A stretch of DNA of 32,629 bases. It comes from an uncultured Peptococcaceae bacterium (GTDB taxonomy: Bacteria > Bacillota > Peptococcia > DRI-13 > UBA5745). Position numbers and translations under genes: made by a program. The notes beneath the pieces are model-generated. The model was not told the DNA's origin. It was given only the letters and a program-made list of their open reading frames with translations, and searched no databases. Positions 23,759 through 31,016 of this stretch are shown here, one piece after another (the stretch's first letter is position 1; every line of letters begins with the position of its first letter). The stretch is taken from NCBI GenBank assembly GCA_937873525.1, contig CALMWJ010000353.1, forward strand, positions 1 to 32,629, read 5' to 3'.

Positions 23759-24778
23759 TCAGCCCAGGCTGATCTTTTCCCGGGTGATCTCTTTCAATGC
23801 GGCACAGCCGGTCATTTTCATGACATCCTTCAATTCATCTATGATTTTTTTAGTATAAAGGGCTACCCCCTCTTTTCCTCCGCCGAAGGCGGCAATGGAA
23901 TAGGGTCTGCCGATCAGCACACCGTCCGCCCCCAAGGCAATGGCCTTGAACACATCGCCGCCGCTGCGGATGGCGCCGTCCACCCAGATTTTCATACCGG
24001 CCCCCACCGCCGCCCGGATCTCGGGCAGCACCGCGCAGGGTGCTTGGGCATAATCCAGGACCCGGCCGCCATGGTTGGACACCACGATGCCATAGGCGCC
24101 AGCTTTGGCGGCATGCATTGCGGCTTTTGCCGTCATGACGCCTTTGATCACGAAGGGCAGGGAGGTGGAAGAAATGATCTCCTCCAGCTCGGCAGGGGAT
24201 TTGGGATACACCGGCTTACCCTGGGCTGCCAGAAGAGCCAGGCCCGCCGAGTCCACATCCATGGCCAACGCCATGGCGCCCGCCTCTTCCGCCAGGCGGA
24301 TTTTCTCTAGCACATCGCCCAGACCCCAAGGCTTGATGGTGGGCACCCCCAGTCCCTGGACCTTTCGGATCACCTGCAGCGGCGCATTGAACACCACGTC
24401 GTTGACGCCGTCGCCGGTGAAGGCCGCGCAGCCTGCCATGGCCGCGCCCTCCACCACGGCTTCGCCATAGCTGTATTCGTCCATATTATTGTTGTAGTTC
24501 AGTCCGATGGCGCCGATCGGGGCTACGAAAACCGGTGCGGCAAAGGATTTTCCGAAGCATTCAAAGACCGTATCCTGGCCGCGGTCTTGGTAAATCACAT
24601 CCATTTTGAGGCGGATGCCGGAAAGATATTCATAGCTTCCGATGAAGCCGCTTCCGCTGCCCTTCCCCCCAAGCCCCGGAATCTCGCCGCGGCATGCGAT
24701 GCCGTTGCATTCCCGGCAAACCCGGCACTTCGGCGCGATCCTTCCCTTGGCCTGCTCCAATAGCTCCTGGTAATTCAT
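23759..24778 (-). CDS. FMN-dependent alpha-hydroxy-acid dehydrogenase with N-terminal cysteine cluster
   Basis: 339 residues from the ATG at 24776-24778 (GAAAGGAG upstream); the track's longer start crosses a terminator. It is a TIM-barrel enzyme of the lactate oxidase/glycolate oxidase family. FMN-binding and catalytic segments are visible: APVFVAPIGAIG, PFVIKGVMTAKAA, IVVSNHGGRVLD (with the active-site His) and IWVDGAIRSGGDVFKAIALG. Residues about 18-35 read CRVCRECNGIACRGEIPG, four cysteines not found in classical members but, as I recall, shared by clostridial homologues. They might bind a metal or Fe-S centre, or act in redox sensing. The substrate is unknown. Confidence 0.88.
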   Translation of the reverse strand: MNYQELLEQAKGRIAPKCRVCRECNGIACRGEIPGLGGKGSGSGFIGSYEYLSGIRLKMDVIYQDRGQDTVFECFGKSFAAPVFVAPIGAIGLNYNNNMDEYSYGEAVVEGAAMAGCAAFTGDGVNDVVFNAPLQVIRKVQGLGVPTIKPWGLGDVLEKIRLAEEAGAMALAMDVDSAGLALLAAQGKPVYPKSPAELEEIISSTSLPFVIKGVMTAKAAMHAAKAGAYGIVVSNHGGRVLDYAQAPCAVLPEIRAAVGAGMKIWVDGAIRSGGDVFKAIALGADGVLIGRPYSIAAFGGGKEGVALYTKKIIDELKDVMKMTGCAALKEITREKISLG

Positions 24779-24799
24779 ATGATCCGCTCCTTTCAAGAT

Positions 24800-24852
24800 A
24801 AAAAAAACCGGCAGCTTCCCTTCAAACCATAGAAGGTCGGCAGCACCGGCTC
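24800..24852 (-). terminator. Intrinsic terminator after the HD-GYP gene
   Basis: Minus strand AGCCGGTGCTGCC...GAAGG..GCTGCCGGT stem followed by nine T. It ends about 21 nt before the next ATG, leaving room only for the ribosome site. Confidence 0.85.
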
Positions 24853-24860
24853 TTGTTCTA

Positions 24861-25979
24861 TTAATTCCGGGTATCGGAACTGCCGGTACCCAAATCAAAA
24901 AAATGGCTGTCACAGCATCTTCCGGTGATGGTAATACTAATGTAATTGAAATTGCTCAGCAGGTCAATGTCTTCTGTGCAAGTTCCATCGTCCCGGATGA
25001 TGCGAATCACAGGGCGGAGGGTATTTCCGGGCTGGTTTTTTACGATGAGCGCCGTCTGGCCGTTGCTCAGCTTGACGAAAGTTCCCACTGGATAGACCGC
25101 CACACTCTTCAGAAACGCCTTGAGGATATCATAATCGAATTGGATCTCGGCATTGGCCATCATGTATTCGATGGCTTCATTGGCAAACCAGGCCTTTCGG
25201 TACGCACGGTTGGAGGTGATGGCGTCATACACGTCCGCCACGGCCAGGATCCTGGCAAACAGCGGAATCTCATCCCCTCCCAGGCCTTTGGGATAACCGG
25301 AGCCGTCGAACCGTTCATGATGGCTTTCGACGCCGGCCAGCACGGAAGAGGGCAGGATCTTGCTCTTTTTCAGATGCTCGTAGGCAATGACCGGATGCTT
25401 TTTCATGGCGCTGAACTCTTCCTCGGTCAGCTTATCCTGCTTATTCAATATTTTTATGTCGATCCTCATTTTTCCCAGATCATGGAGCAGCGCGCTGCAG
25501 GCCAGATCCGATAAAAGCCGCTTGCCAAACCCCAGATGGCTGCCGATCATGATGCTGAGGATCGCAACGCTTAAGGAATGGCTGTAGGTATAATCATCGT
25601 GGTCTTTCAAGTCGGATAAGTTCACCACGATTTCCTCGTTGGACAGGATATTCTCCACCAGGCTGTTGGCCAGCTCGGAGACGGTCCTCAAGCTGACATC
25701 GGCAACCAGTGTCTTTCGGGAATAGTTCTCAAAGATTTTCTTAATGTTGGTCAAGGCTTCCTGTTTCAGCTTTCGGCTGACGGTTTCTTTGACAACAACG
25801 TCTTCAAACTGGCTGCTTTCAATATAGACTCCGGTAATATTCAAATCCTGGATCCTCTGAATGAAGCCCGGCGTCAGGACCTGCCCTTTGGTCAGCAAAG
25901 GCAGCTTCCCGATCCCTATGTCGATATCCATGGCCAATGCCATTCCTGCCTTCAAGTGGTCGGTGGGAATGAAAATCAT
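24861..25979 (-). CDS. HD-GYP domain protein, probable cyclic-di-GMP phosphodiesterase
   Basis: 372 residues. The N-terminal about 110 residues resemble the DUF3391-like lead found in many HD-GYP proteins (LKAGMALAMDID, ... LTKGQVLTPGFIQRI). The HD-GYP core (about 125-300) has HDLGKMRID and HHERFDGSGYPKGL, then DVYDAITSNRAYR. HD-GYP proteins hydrolyse c-di-GMP to GMP via pGpG using a di-metal centre; the key residues are present, so activity is likely. No receiver or sensor domain and no membrane span are seen. AGGAGG lies 9 nt before the ATG. A perfect 9-bp palindrome lies in the leader. Confidence 0.92.
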   Translation of the reverse strand: MIFIPTDHLKAGMALAMDIDIGIGKLPLLTKGQVLTPGFIQRIQDLNITGVYIESSQFEDVVVKETVSRKLKQEALTNIKKIFENYSRKTLVADVSLRTVSELANSLVENILSNEEIVVNLSDLKDHDDYTYSHSLSVAILSIMIGSHLGFGKRLLSDLACSALLHDLGKMRIDIKILNKQDKLTEEEFSAMKKHPVIAYEHLKKSKILPSSVLAGVESHHERFDGSGYPKGLGGDEIPLFARILAVADVYDAITSNRAYRKAWFANEAIEYMMANAEIQFDYDILKAFLKSVAVYPVGTFVKLSNGQTALIVKNQPGNTLRPVIRIIRDDGTCTEDIDLLSNFNYISITITGRCCDSHFFDLGTGSSDTRN

Positions 25980-25999
25980 GATCTGACGCCTCCTGTCTT

Positions 26000-26021
26000 C
26001 ATGATTCAGATTTGAATCATG
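26000..26021. promoter_or_regulatory. Perfect palindrome in the HD-GYP leader
   Basis: CATGATTCA GATT TGAATCATG: two perfect 9-bp arms with a 4-bp centre. It lies between the predicted -10 and the ribosome site, about 21 nt before the ATG. Either a repressor operator or an RNA hairpin. Confidence 0.6.
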
Positions 26022-26115
26022 CTGTAGACAAACATGTTAGATTATAGCCCCGAATGTCAAGAAATAAAGTCTTTTTTAACATTACGCAATAAAACGGAGC
26101 GCCGCCGCATGATAA

Positions 26116-26341
26116 GAGCAGGCGCCTTACTGCCGGCAATATCTTGATCTCTATGAAAGAATCGACACATTGCGCGGAAAAATTCAGACCTTCGAGAACA
26201 TTTTAGAACAGATTTTCTGAAGGGCAGCCTGACCGAAGGCGTCTATGAAGAATACGCGGACCGCCTTGAGGTCATCGAGGAAGGACTGGCGCAGGCTAAG
26301 CAGGCGCTGAGTGAGAAACCCCTCCGGGAAGGCAAGCAGAA
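26116..26341 (+). pseudogene. Decayed coiled-coil protein fragment
   Basis: On the plus strand one frame reads ...YLDLYERIDTLRGKIQTFEN.. and stops at about 26218-26220. The next frame continues DFLKGSLTEGVYEEYADRLE.. and then EVIEEGLAQAKQAL. The two join smoothly if one base was gained or lost near 26210. The joined product would be a charged helical coiled coil, somewhat like the tail of large serine recombinases, but that resemblance is only by eye. There is no start codon or ribosome site in front, and it is the only sign of plus-strand coding in the window. Confidence 0.35.
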
Positions 26342-26342
26342 T

Positions 26343-26373
26343 AAAAACCTTCCGGATTTGGTCCGGAAGGTTT
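26343..26373 (-). terminator. Intrinsic terminator after ppx
   Basis: AAACCTTCCGGA TTTGG TCCGGAAGGTTT: a perfect 12-bp stem, followed by TTTTT on the minus strand. It lies just after the ppx stop. Confidence 0.88.
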
Positions 26374-26380
26374 GTTAACT

Positions 26381-27259
26381 TTACGCCCGATCCCCGCTTT
26401 CAAGAAGGATCCCGTACATTAAATCACGGTCGCAGATCCGCAATGACGGGATCCGGAAATGATCCATCACCACCGTCAGAATATGCAAGCCCCAGGGCAG
26501 AATGTCCTCCCGTCCCGGCAGCATGCCAGGCAATTGGAGGCGTTGCGCCGGGGACAGACTTTCCAGAAGATCAAGAACCGTTTGCACAGCCTGACGAGAC
26601 ATCTCGGTCCCTGTGAGGGCTTCGGGATCGTAGACCTTCATTTTCGTGTAGATCGCGCCTAAGGTCGTGGCTGTGCCGCCAACGCCCACCAGATTGCTGC
26701 CCGGGGGCAAGTCGAAGCCCTGCCAGCCCTCAACCAAGCAATGCAAAATCGCCGGATCATTCAGGGGCTTTTCCAGAAGCCGCAGCCCGCCGATGGGCGC
26801 GCTGGCTGCCTGGATCCCCATCTCTTTAGCAGCCATGATCTCGGTACTGCCGCCGCCGATGTCGATAACCACTGGATTTTTTAGCTGGGGTAAAGCACTT
26901 ACCGCCCCTAGATAACTCAGGTAGGCTTCCCGCTCGCCGGAGATGATTTCCAGCTCCCAGCCCAGGGCTTCTCTGACCCTGTTTCTGAAGTCCCGGCCGT
27001 TTTCAGCCTCTCGCAGAGCCTGGGTCCCGATCAGGAACACCTCGTCGATGGGATAATGCGCCATCACCCTGCGATAATCCTCCAGGGCTGCCAGCGTCCG
27101 CTGCATGCCCTCTTCTGTCAGACAGCGGCCGCCCTCGCCCAGGCCCTGTCCAATCCGCGTCGTGGTCAGTCGCCGGCTGACCGTTTCCAGCCGGCCTCCG
27201 GACGTATCCACAATGATCAAGCGGCAGGAATTGGTGCCAATATCCATAACTGCCTTCAT
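26381..27259 (-). CDS. ppx: Ppx/GppA-family phosphatase
   Basis: 292 residues, the short single-module form. ASKHA-fold motifs are DIGTNSCRLIIVD (about 6-18), the VIDIGGGSTEI phosphate loop (about 130-140) and GVGGTATTLGAIY. The family removes phosphate from polyphosphate or converts pppGpp to ppGpp; which one cannot be told from sequence. AGGAGG precedes the ATG. It follows the S1 gene, where spoIIE would lie in spore formers. A terminator ends 15 nt before the start, so expression relies on read-through or coupled control. Confidence 0.92.
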   Translation of the reverse strand: MKAVMDIGTNSCRLIIVDTSGGRLETVSRRLTTTRIGQGLGEGGRCLTEEGMQRTLAALEDYRRVMAHYPIDEVFLIGTQALREAENGRDFRNRVREALGWELEIISGEREAYLSYLGAVSALPQLKNPVVIDIGGGSTEIMAAKEMGIQAASAPIGGLRLLEKPLNDPAILHCLVEGWQGFDLPPGSNLVGVGGTATTLGAIYTKMKVYDPEALTGTEMSRQAVQTVLDLLESLSPAQRLQLPGMLPGREDILPWGLHILTVVMDHFRIPSLRICDRDLMYGILLESGDRA

Positions 27260-27274
27260 GCTTTGCCTCCTAAG

Positions 27275-27302
27275 AAAAAAGCCGACTCCACAAAAAGTCG
27301 GC
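27275..27302 (-). terminator. Intrinsic terminator between yabR and ppx
   Basis: Minus strand GCCGACT, 8-nt loop, AGTCGGC then TTTTTT. Only 15 nt, holding the ribosome site, separate it from the ppx ATG. Confidence 0.85.
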
Positions 27303-27338
27303 GCAAATGCTCATTTGTATGAATTGGACGAGACGGAC

Positions 27339-27764
27339 TCAGGACCGTCCGGCGCCTCTGCCGCCGCGCTTTGCGTCGGTACTGCGGCGAAATTCCAATT
27401 GCTTTTGTTCGCTCTCTTTGATGAATTTTGAAAGCTTGTCCTCGAAGGTTTCGGGTGCCGCACTCCGAATCGGCGGCCGGTCTCTCTTGACGAAAGGCCT
27501 CGGTGCCGGCGCAGGTGCTGCCGTCACAGGAGGCTTGGCCTGCTTGATCGAAAGCCCGATTTTTCCTTTGGCATCGACGTTGATGACTTTGACCTGAACC
27601 TGGTCCTGCTCTTTTAGGTAATCCTTCACATCTTTGACATAGGCGTCCGCCACCTCAGAAATGTGAACCAGACCTGTGACGCCACCGGGCAGTGTGATAA
27701 AGGCTCCGAAATTCGTGATCCCCGTGACGACACCCTCAACTATTGTGCCAACTTCAATTGCCAT
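27339..27764 (-). CDS. yabR: S1 RNA-binding domain protein (YabR-like)
   Basis: 141 residues. One S1 OB-fold domain (about 5-76: VGTIVEGVVTGITNFGAFIT, GLVHISEVADAYVKDV and VKVINVDAKGKIGLSIKQ) is followed by a Pro/Ala/Arg-rich basic tail ending RRSTDAKRGGRGAGRS. The family resembles general stress protein 13 and is thought to bind RNA or ribosomes; its function is not well settled. It sits in the conserved place after divIC and has its own sigma-A promoter and AGGAGG ribosome site. Confidence 0.92.
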   Translation of the reverse strand: MAIEVGTIVEGVVTGITNFGAFITLPGGVTGLVHISEVADAYVKDVKDYLKEQDQVQVKVINVDAKGKIGLSIKQAKPPVTAAPAPAPRPFVKRDRPPIRSAAPETFEDKLSKFIKESEQKQLEFRRSTDAKRGGRGAGRS

Positions 27765-27805
27765 GAAATGAAAATTCCTCCTGACTGCGTTTATTGATAG
27801 ATAAC

Positions 27806-27834
27806 ATTATAGCCAATTCTCCGAAGGGTTTCAA
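27806..27834 (-). promoter_or_regulatory. Sigma-A promoter of yabR
   Basis: TTGAAA (27829-27834), 17 bp, TATAAT (27806-27811) on the minus strand, about 40 bp before the yabR ATG. Confidence 0.82.
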
Positions 27835-27881
27835 TGCAGCCTGATATAAATTCCAAGGATTATTTTTGTGCCTGCGGCCAC

Positions 27882-28349
27882 TCAGTGGACGGCCTCGCCG
27901 GCTGTGATGCTTTCCTTTTGAGGAATATCCTCAGTGGGGATCGACTGAACCACTTTGCTTTCGCCGGGTTTGACCAATCCCAGATTCTCCCTCGCCATCC
28001 TTTCAATGATGACCGGATCATCCAAGCTGACAAGCTCCTGCTTCAGGCCTTCCTGGACCGACATCAGCCGGTCCCGCTCCGCCTGGAGCGCTTGGTATTG
28101 CTGGTTCAGATGATAATATGCCAAGCCGTCGCGAATCATCGGCAAAACCATCAGCATCATGACCGCAGCCAGGCAGATGGCAAAGCGACGCTGGCTTCTC
28201 CGCTTGCCCAAAGACGGCTGGCGGCGGACCTCGACCTGGATCAGTCCATCCTTCGCTGCGTCAGGGTTCGGCGGAAGCACGGTCAGGAAGACGGGTTTCT
28301 CTGAAGACCGTCTCGATTTGGCGGGTTCCCTTCCTGCGCCTTGATTCAT
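27882..28349 (-). CDS. divIC: Septum formation initiator DivIC/FtsB family
   Basis: About 155 residues. A basic cytoplasmic N-terminus (1-55) precedes one span (about 57-74, ICLAAVMMLMVLPM), a coiled coil (LNQQYQALQAERDRLMSVQ) and the family motif DDPVIIERMARENLGLVKPGE. It works in the divisome with FtsL/DivIB at the septum. I choose the ATG at 28347-28349 (AAGGAGG 5 nt upstream); an ATG 27 nt earlier is also possible (AAAGGA). yabP and yabQ, which normally precede it in spore formers, are missing. Confidence 0.9.
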   Translation of the reverse strand: MNQGAGREPAKSRRSSEKPVFLTVLPPNPDAAKDGLIQVEVRRQPSLGKRRSQRRFAICLAAVMMLMVLPMIRDGLAYYHLNQQYQALQAERDRLMSVQEGLKQELVSLDDPVIIERMARENLGLVKPGESKVVQSIPTEDIPQKESITAGEAVH

Positions 28350-28443
28350 CCTTGCCTCCTTGACATTATGACTCATCGGGTATGATCCTTTTATTATTCG
28401 CCGGAGCTTATATTTCTCCTTCATTTCTTGTGATTTTATTATG

Positions 28444-28472
28444 ATTCTATGAATTATTCCGTTTCAGGACAA
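28444..28472 (-). promoter_or_regulatory. Candidate sigma-A promoter of divIC
   Basis: TTGTCC (28467-28472), 17 bp, TAGAAT (28444-28449) on the minus strand, about 95 bp before the chosen divIC start. Confidence 0.55.
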
Positions 28473-28539
28473 AGCCCGGCTGCCAAATCCGGCGCGCATC
28501 TCCCTTTGTACCGTCCCTGGACCGCCAGCGGCAAATTAT

Positions 28540-28592
28540 AAAAGCATCTGCCTGGCAATCCAAGGATATGCCGGTAGGCAGATGCTTTTTTT
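28540..28592. terminator. Strong terminator after rqcP
   Basis: AAAAGCATCTGCC ... GGCAGATGCTTTT: a perfect 13-bp outer stem plus an inner GGCA/TGCC pairing, starting right at the rqcP stop. U-rich tails exist in both directions (TTTTATAATTT on minus, TTTTTTT on plus). Confidence 0.88.
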
Positions 28593-28831
28593 CATAAAAT
28601 TCGGTAGAGATTTTTTGATTCTTCTGCTTTAACAGTTTCTCGTATCTCCAATATCTCCGCCTTGGTGGCATTCTCCCCGAAGCCAATCTCGAGGAGGTCT
28701 CCGACGCTCACCTCAAAGCCGGGCTTAGCCGGTTTTCCGTTGACCCGGATGCGGCCTGCTTCGGCCATCTCTTTTGCCACCGTCCGGCGTTTGATCAGAC
28801 GTGACACTTTCAGAAACTTGTCCAGCCTCAC
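28592..28831 (-). CDS. rqcP: S4-domain RNA-binding protein RqcP (Hsp15/YabO-like)
   Basis: 79 residues, essentially one S4 domain: MRLDKFLKVSRLIKRRTVAK, GRIRVNGKPAKPG and GDLLEIGFGEN. RqcP works with RqcH on obstructed 50S subunits during alanine tailing of stalled nascent chains. The start is GTG (28829-28831) with GGAGGT 5 nt upstream. It lies 18 nt after HU, so the two are co-transcribed. The sporulation genes yabP/yabQ that usually follow are absent. Confidence 0.93.
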   Translation of the reverse strand: MRLDKFLKVSRLIKRRTVAKEMAEAGRIRVNGKPAKPGFEVSVGDLLEIGFGENATKAEILEIRETVKAEESKNLYRIL

Positions 28832-28849
28832 AAAATACCTCCAAAAGAC

Positions 28850-29125
28850 CTATTTTTCCACGGCGTCTTTCAACGCTTTGCCGGGTTTGAAAGCAGGTAC
28901 TTTTGATGCTGCGATCTGGATGGTTTCGCCGCTGCGGGGATTTCTTCCGGTGCGTGCGCCGCGTTCCCGTGTTTCAAAGGTGCCGAAGCCCACTAACTGT
29001 ACTTTGTCGCCGGCGACCAGGGTATCCTGGATCCCCTCAAATACTGCCACGACTGCTTTTTCTGCATCTTTCTTGGAGAGTCCTGCTTTTTCGGCAACCA
29101 AGCCGACCAATTCTGCTTTGTTCAA
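28850..29125 (-). CDS. hup: HU-family DNA-binding protein
   Basis: 91 residues, full family length. The N-terminal helices ([20 protein letters not shown]) form the dimer; the beta-arm [19 protein letters not shown] carries the conserved RNP loop that bends DNA, and [13 protein letters not shown] closes the protein. The start is TTG (29123-29125) with GGGAGGG upstream, unusual for such an abundant protein. The 105-nt gap before it should hold its promoter, but I cannot fix one clearly. Confidence 0.97.
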   Translation of the reverse strand: MNKAELVGLVAEKAGLSKKDAEKAVVAVFEGIQDTLVAGDKVQLVGFGTFETRERGARTGRNPRSGETIQIAASKVPAFKPGKALKDAVEK

Positions 29126-29230
29126 AATAATTCCCTCCCATACTTTTAGTGAGTTTACCCACTTAAATTTCGATACACTCGGAGAAAATCCTGCAAGAAA
29201 TCCATATTTATATAGGTTTTTTCGAATTTT

Positions 29231-30658
29231 TTATCGATTTTTCACATTTTGCGGCAAATCGCGGGTCAATTTCTGGACCTTTCCGATCAAAGCCGTTTCG
29301 GGAGAGAAATGACAGGCCTTCGCGAATGCAGCCAGCGCAAAGAGGCAATCGCCCAGATCTTCTTCCCGAATCCCTTCTCCCGAAAACCGCATCTGCAGAT
29401 TGCGCCATCCGGCTGACAGCTGCTCTGCGGCCTCGGAAGCAGACAATTTTTCCCCGGTTGTCTTTTTCCTGAGCTTCAGATATTCTGTGGCCATCAGAAG
29501 CGCAGGCAGCCCGTTGTAAAGGCTCTGAGGCTTCTCTTCCGGCCTCGGCCCGCTTTTCTTCTCGTCAGACTTGATCTGTTCCCACAATACGGAGACCTGC
29601 TTCGCATGGTCCACATGCGCATCGCCGAAAACATGGGGATGACGGCGAATCAGCTTCTCCGTTACGCCCCGGATCACGCTGCCGCAGTCGAAATCCCCAC
29701 GGCCATGGGCCAGGGCAGCGTGGAACACCACCTGCATCAGGACATCCCCCAGCTCTTCCTGCAGCAGCGCCATGTCGCCCAAATCGATGGCTTCCATCAC
29801 CTCATGGGCTTCCTCCAGCAAGTAAGGCTTCAGGGATTCGTGAGTCTGTTCCCGGTCCCAGGGACAGCCGTCGGGGGCCAGCAGACGCTCGAAAACATGG
29901 ATCAGGGGATCCAGCGGATAGCGGCAGCCCTCCTCCGCTTCAGCCATGGGGGGCAATCCGGCACCAGGATCCAGCGCCGATAGATATACCGAGGTCAGGT
30001 GGTCAAACTGGTCTTCATAATCCAGTTCCGCCAAAGGGATCTGCCGCAGCTGCTGCAGATCCGCATCGCCGGCATGGCGCACCACCGTTACCGGATGGTC
30101 CGGCGGATAGGCCTCCAGGAGATTGAGCTTCAGGTCCGAAGCTGCCAGCCGGCTATAAACCTGGGTATACAGGCACCGGCACTGGCTGGGAAGCTCTGCC
30201 GGCAGCCGCAGGGCGTCCAGGACCGTGAAGCCCTCCCGGGCCGGATCGATGCCCAGCGCCGTGAAAACCGGATCCAGAAAGCTCATGGCAGACAAAACCT
30301 GAATCTCAACGCCTTGACCGGGAGCCGTCTCAAGCAGCCGCTGAACCGTCTCTTCCGCCACCAAGGGGTGACCCGGCACCGCATACAGCAATTCTTCTCC
30401 TTCGGCGCCCAGGGCTTTGGCCAAATCCAGCAGAAACTTCGCTATGGACTCATAAACCTTCTGGAAGTCTTCACAGGATTCATAAAACGCGTCACAGGTC
30501 TCAAAGGCAATGTGCCGTTCTCTCAAGGCCTGGGCAGCGGGATGGACATCGGTCCTTAATATGATCCGGCGGTGGGTCTGAAGCGCGTCCCAGGTTTCCA
30601 AGGTGATTTGACCCAGCCCGGCAGGCCCCAGCCCCGCAATCATGATTTTCGGTTTCAT
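29231..30658 (-). CDS. mazG: YabN: tetrapyrrole-methylase-like domain fused to MazG
   Basis: 475 residues. The N-terminal part (about 1-215) has the SAM-methylase-like fold (IMIAGLGPAGLGQITLETWD, AVPGHPLVAEETVQRL). The C-terminal part (about 245-470) is a MazG nucleoside triphosphate pyrophosphohydrolase: CPWDREQTHESLKPYLLEEA with HEVMEAI, then EELGDVLMQVVFHAALA, providing the EExxE and ExxD metal ligands, and a second, weaker MazG repeat near the end. It probably cleans up abnormal NTPs; the methylase part has no proven activity. The fusion is standard for Bacillota. AAGGGGAT precedes the ATG. Confidence 0.94.
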   Translation of the reverse strand: MKPKIMIAGLGPAGLGQITLETWDALQTHRRIILRTDVHPAAQALRERHIAFETCDAFYESCEDFQKVYESIAKFLLDLAKALGAEGEELLYAVPGHPLVAEETVQRLLETAPGQGVEIQVLSAMSFLDPVFTALGIDPAREGFTVLDALRLPAELPSQCRCLYTQVYSRLAASDLKLNLLEAYPPDHPVTVVRHAGDADLQQLRQIPLAELDYEDQFDHLTSVYLSALDPGAGLPPMAEAEEGCRYPLDPLIHVFERLLAPDGCPWDREQTHESLKPYLLEEAHEVMEAIDLGDMALLQEELGDVLMQVVFHAALAHGRGDFDCGSVIRGVTEKLIRRHPHVFGDAHVDHAKQVSVLWEQIKSDEKKSGPRPEEKPQSLYNGLPALLMATEYLKLRKKTTGEKLSASEAAEQLSAGWRNLQMRFSGEGIREEDLGDCLFALAAFAKACHFSPETALIGKVQKLTRDLPQNVKNR

Positions 30659-30710
30659 TCAAGCATCCCCTTCATCTTCATTCTCTTGCAAAGAGGTCGC
30701 CTTTCCGGAT

Positions 30711-30989
30711 CTACTCTTCCCGGCGGTCGGCATCGACCTGCTCTGCCTGGTATTTCCCCTGTACCATCCGGATCCTGTAAATCGCAAACATTTTAGGATC
30801 CAGGTCATAAGCCGCCATCCGGCGCCGGACATTTTCCAGCTCTGACAGGGCAAAGCGCAAAGAGATCCCGCATCCCTGGGAGATTTCCCGCAAGGTGGGC
30901 ATCATGGTCACTCTGAGGTGGCGTTCCAGATGTTTTTGGGTCCGTATGGCTGCATGGGTTGAAGCAAAGGTGATCACTCCGAAATCCAT
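30711..30989 (-). CDS. DUF3343 protein, YedF partner
   Basis: 92 residues. The pattern FGVITFASTHAAIRTQKHLE, then PTLREISQGCGISLRFAL with one conserved Cys, fits DUF3343, a small family regularly found beside yedF and selenium genes and proposed as a Se or S carrier. I use the ATG at 30987-30989 (AGGGAG upstream); the track start is a GTG two codons earlier. It follows yedF by 27 nt. Confidence 0.8.
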   Translation of the reverse strand: MDFGVITFASTHAAIRTQKHLERHLRVTMMPTLREISQGCGISLRFALSELENVRRRMAAYDLDPKMFAIYRIRMVQGKYQAEQVDADRREE

Positions 30990-31016
30990 AGGCACTCCCT
31001 GCTTTCGCCTTAAAGG

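Larger units (their letters stand above)
25980..26380. other. 401-nt gap between ppx and the HD-GYP gene
   Basis: It holds, from left to right, the HD-GYP leader with palindrome (26000-26021), a TATAAT-like -10 (26041-26046, weak -35), a decayed plus-strand reading frame (about 26116-26341) and a terminator (26343-26373). No intact gene was found. Confidence 0.6.

Noticed and set aside
24861-24913. Longer start of the FMN dehydrogenase inside the HD-GYP gene
   Set aside because: The extra 45 residues would be read through the terminator hairpin; a strong ribosome site lies before the internal ATG.
26041-26075. TTGACA and TATAAT close together before the HD-GYP gene as a normal promoter
   Set aside because: The two hexamers are only 8 bp apart. 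If TATAAT is used, its -35 is a poor TTTATT-like sequence further upstream.
28447-28686. Minus-strand ORF of 79 residues after rqcP as a possible yabP remnant
   Set aside because: It overlaps the rqcP end and its terminator in another frame and has no YabP-like sequence or ribosome site.
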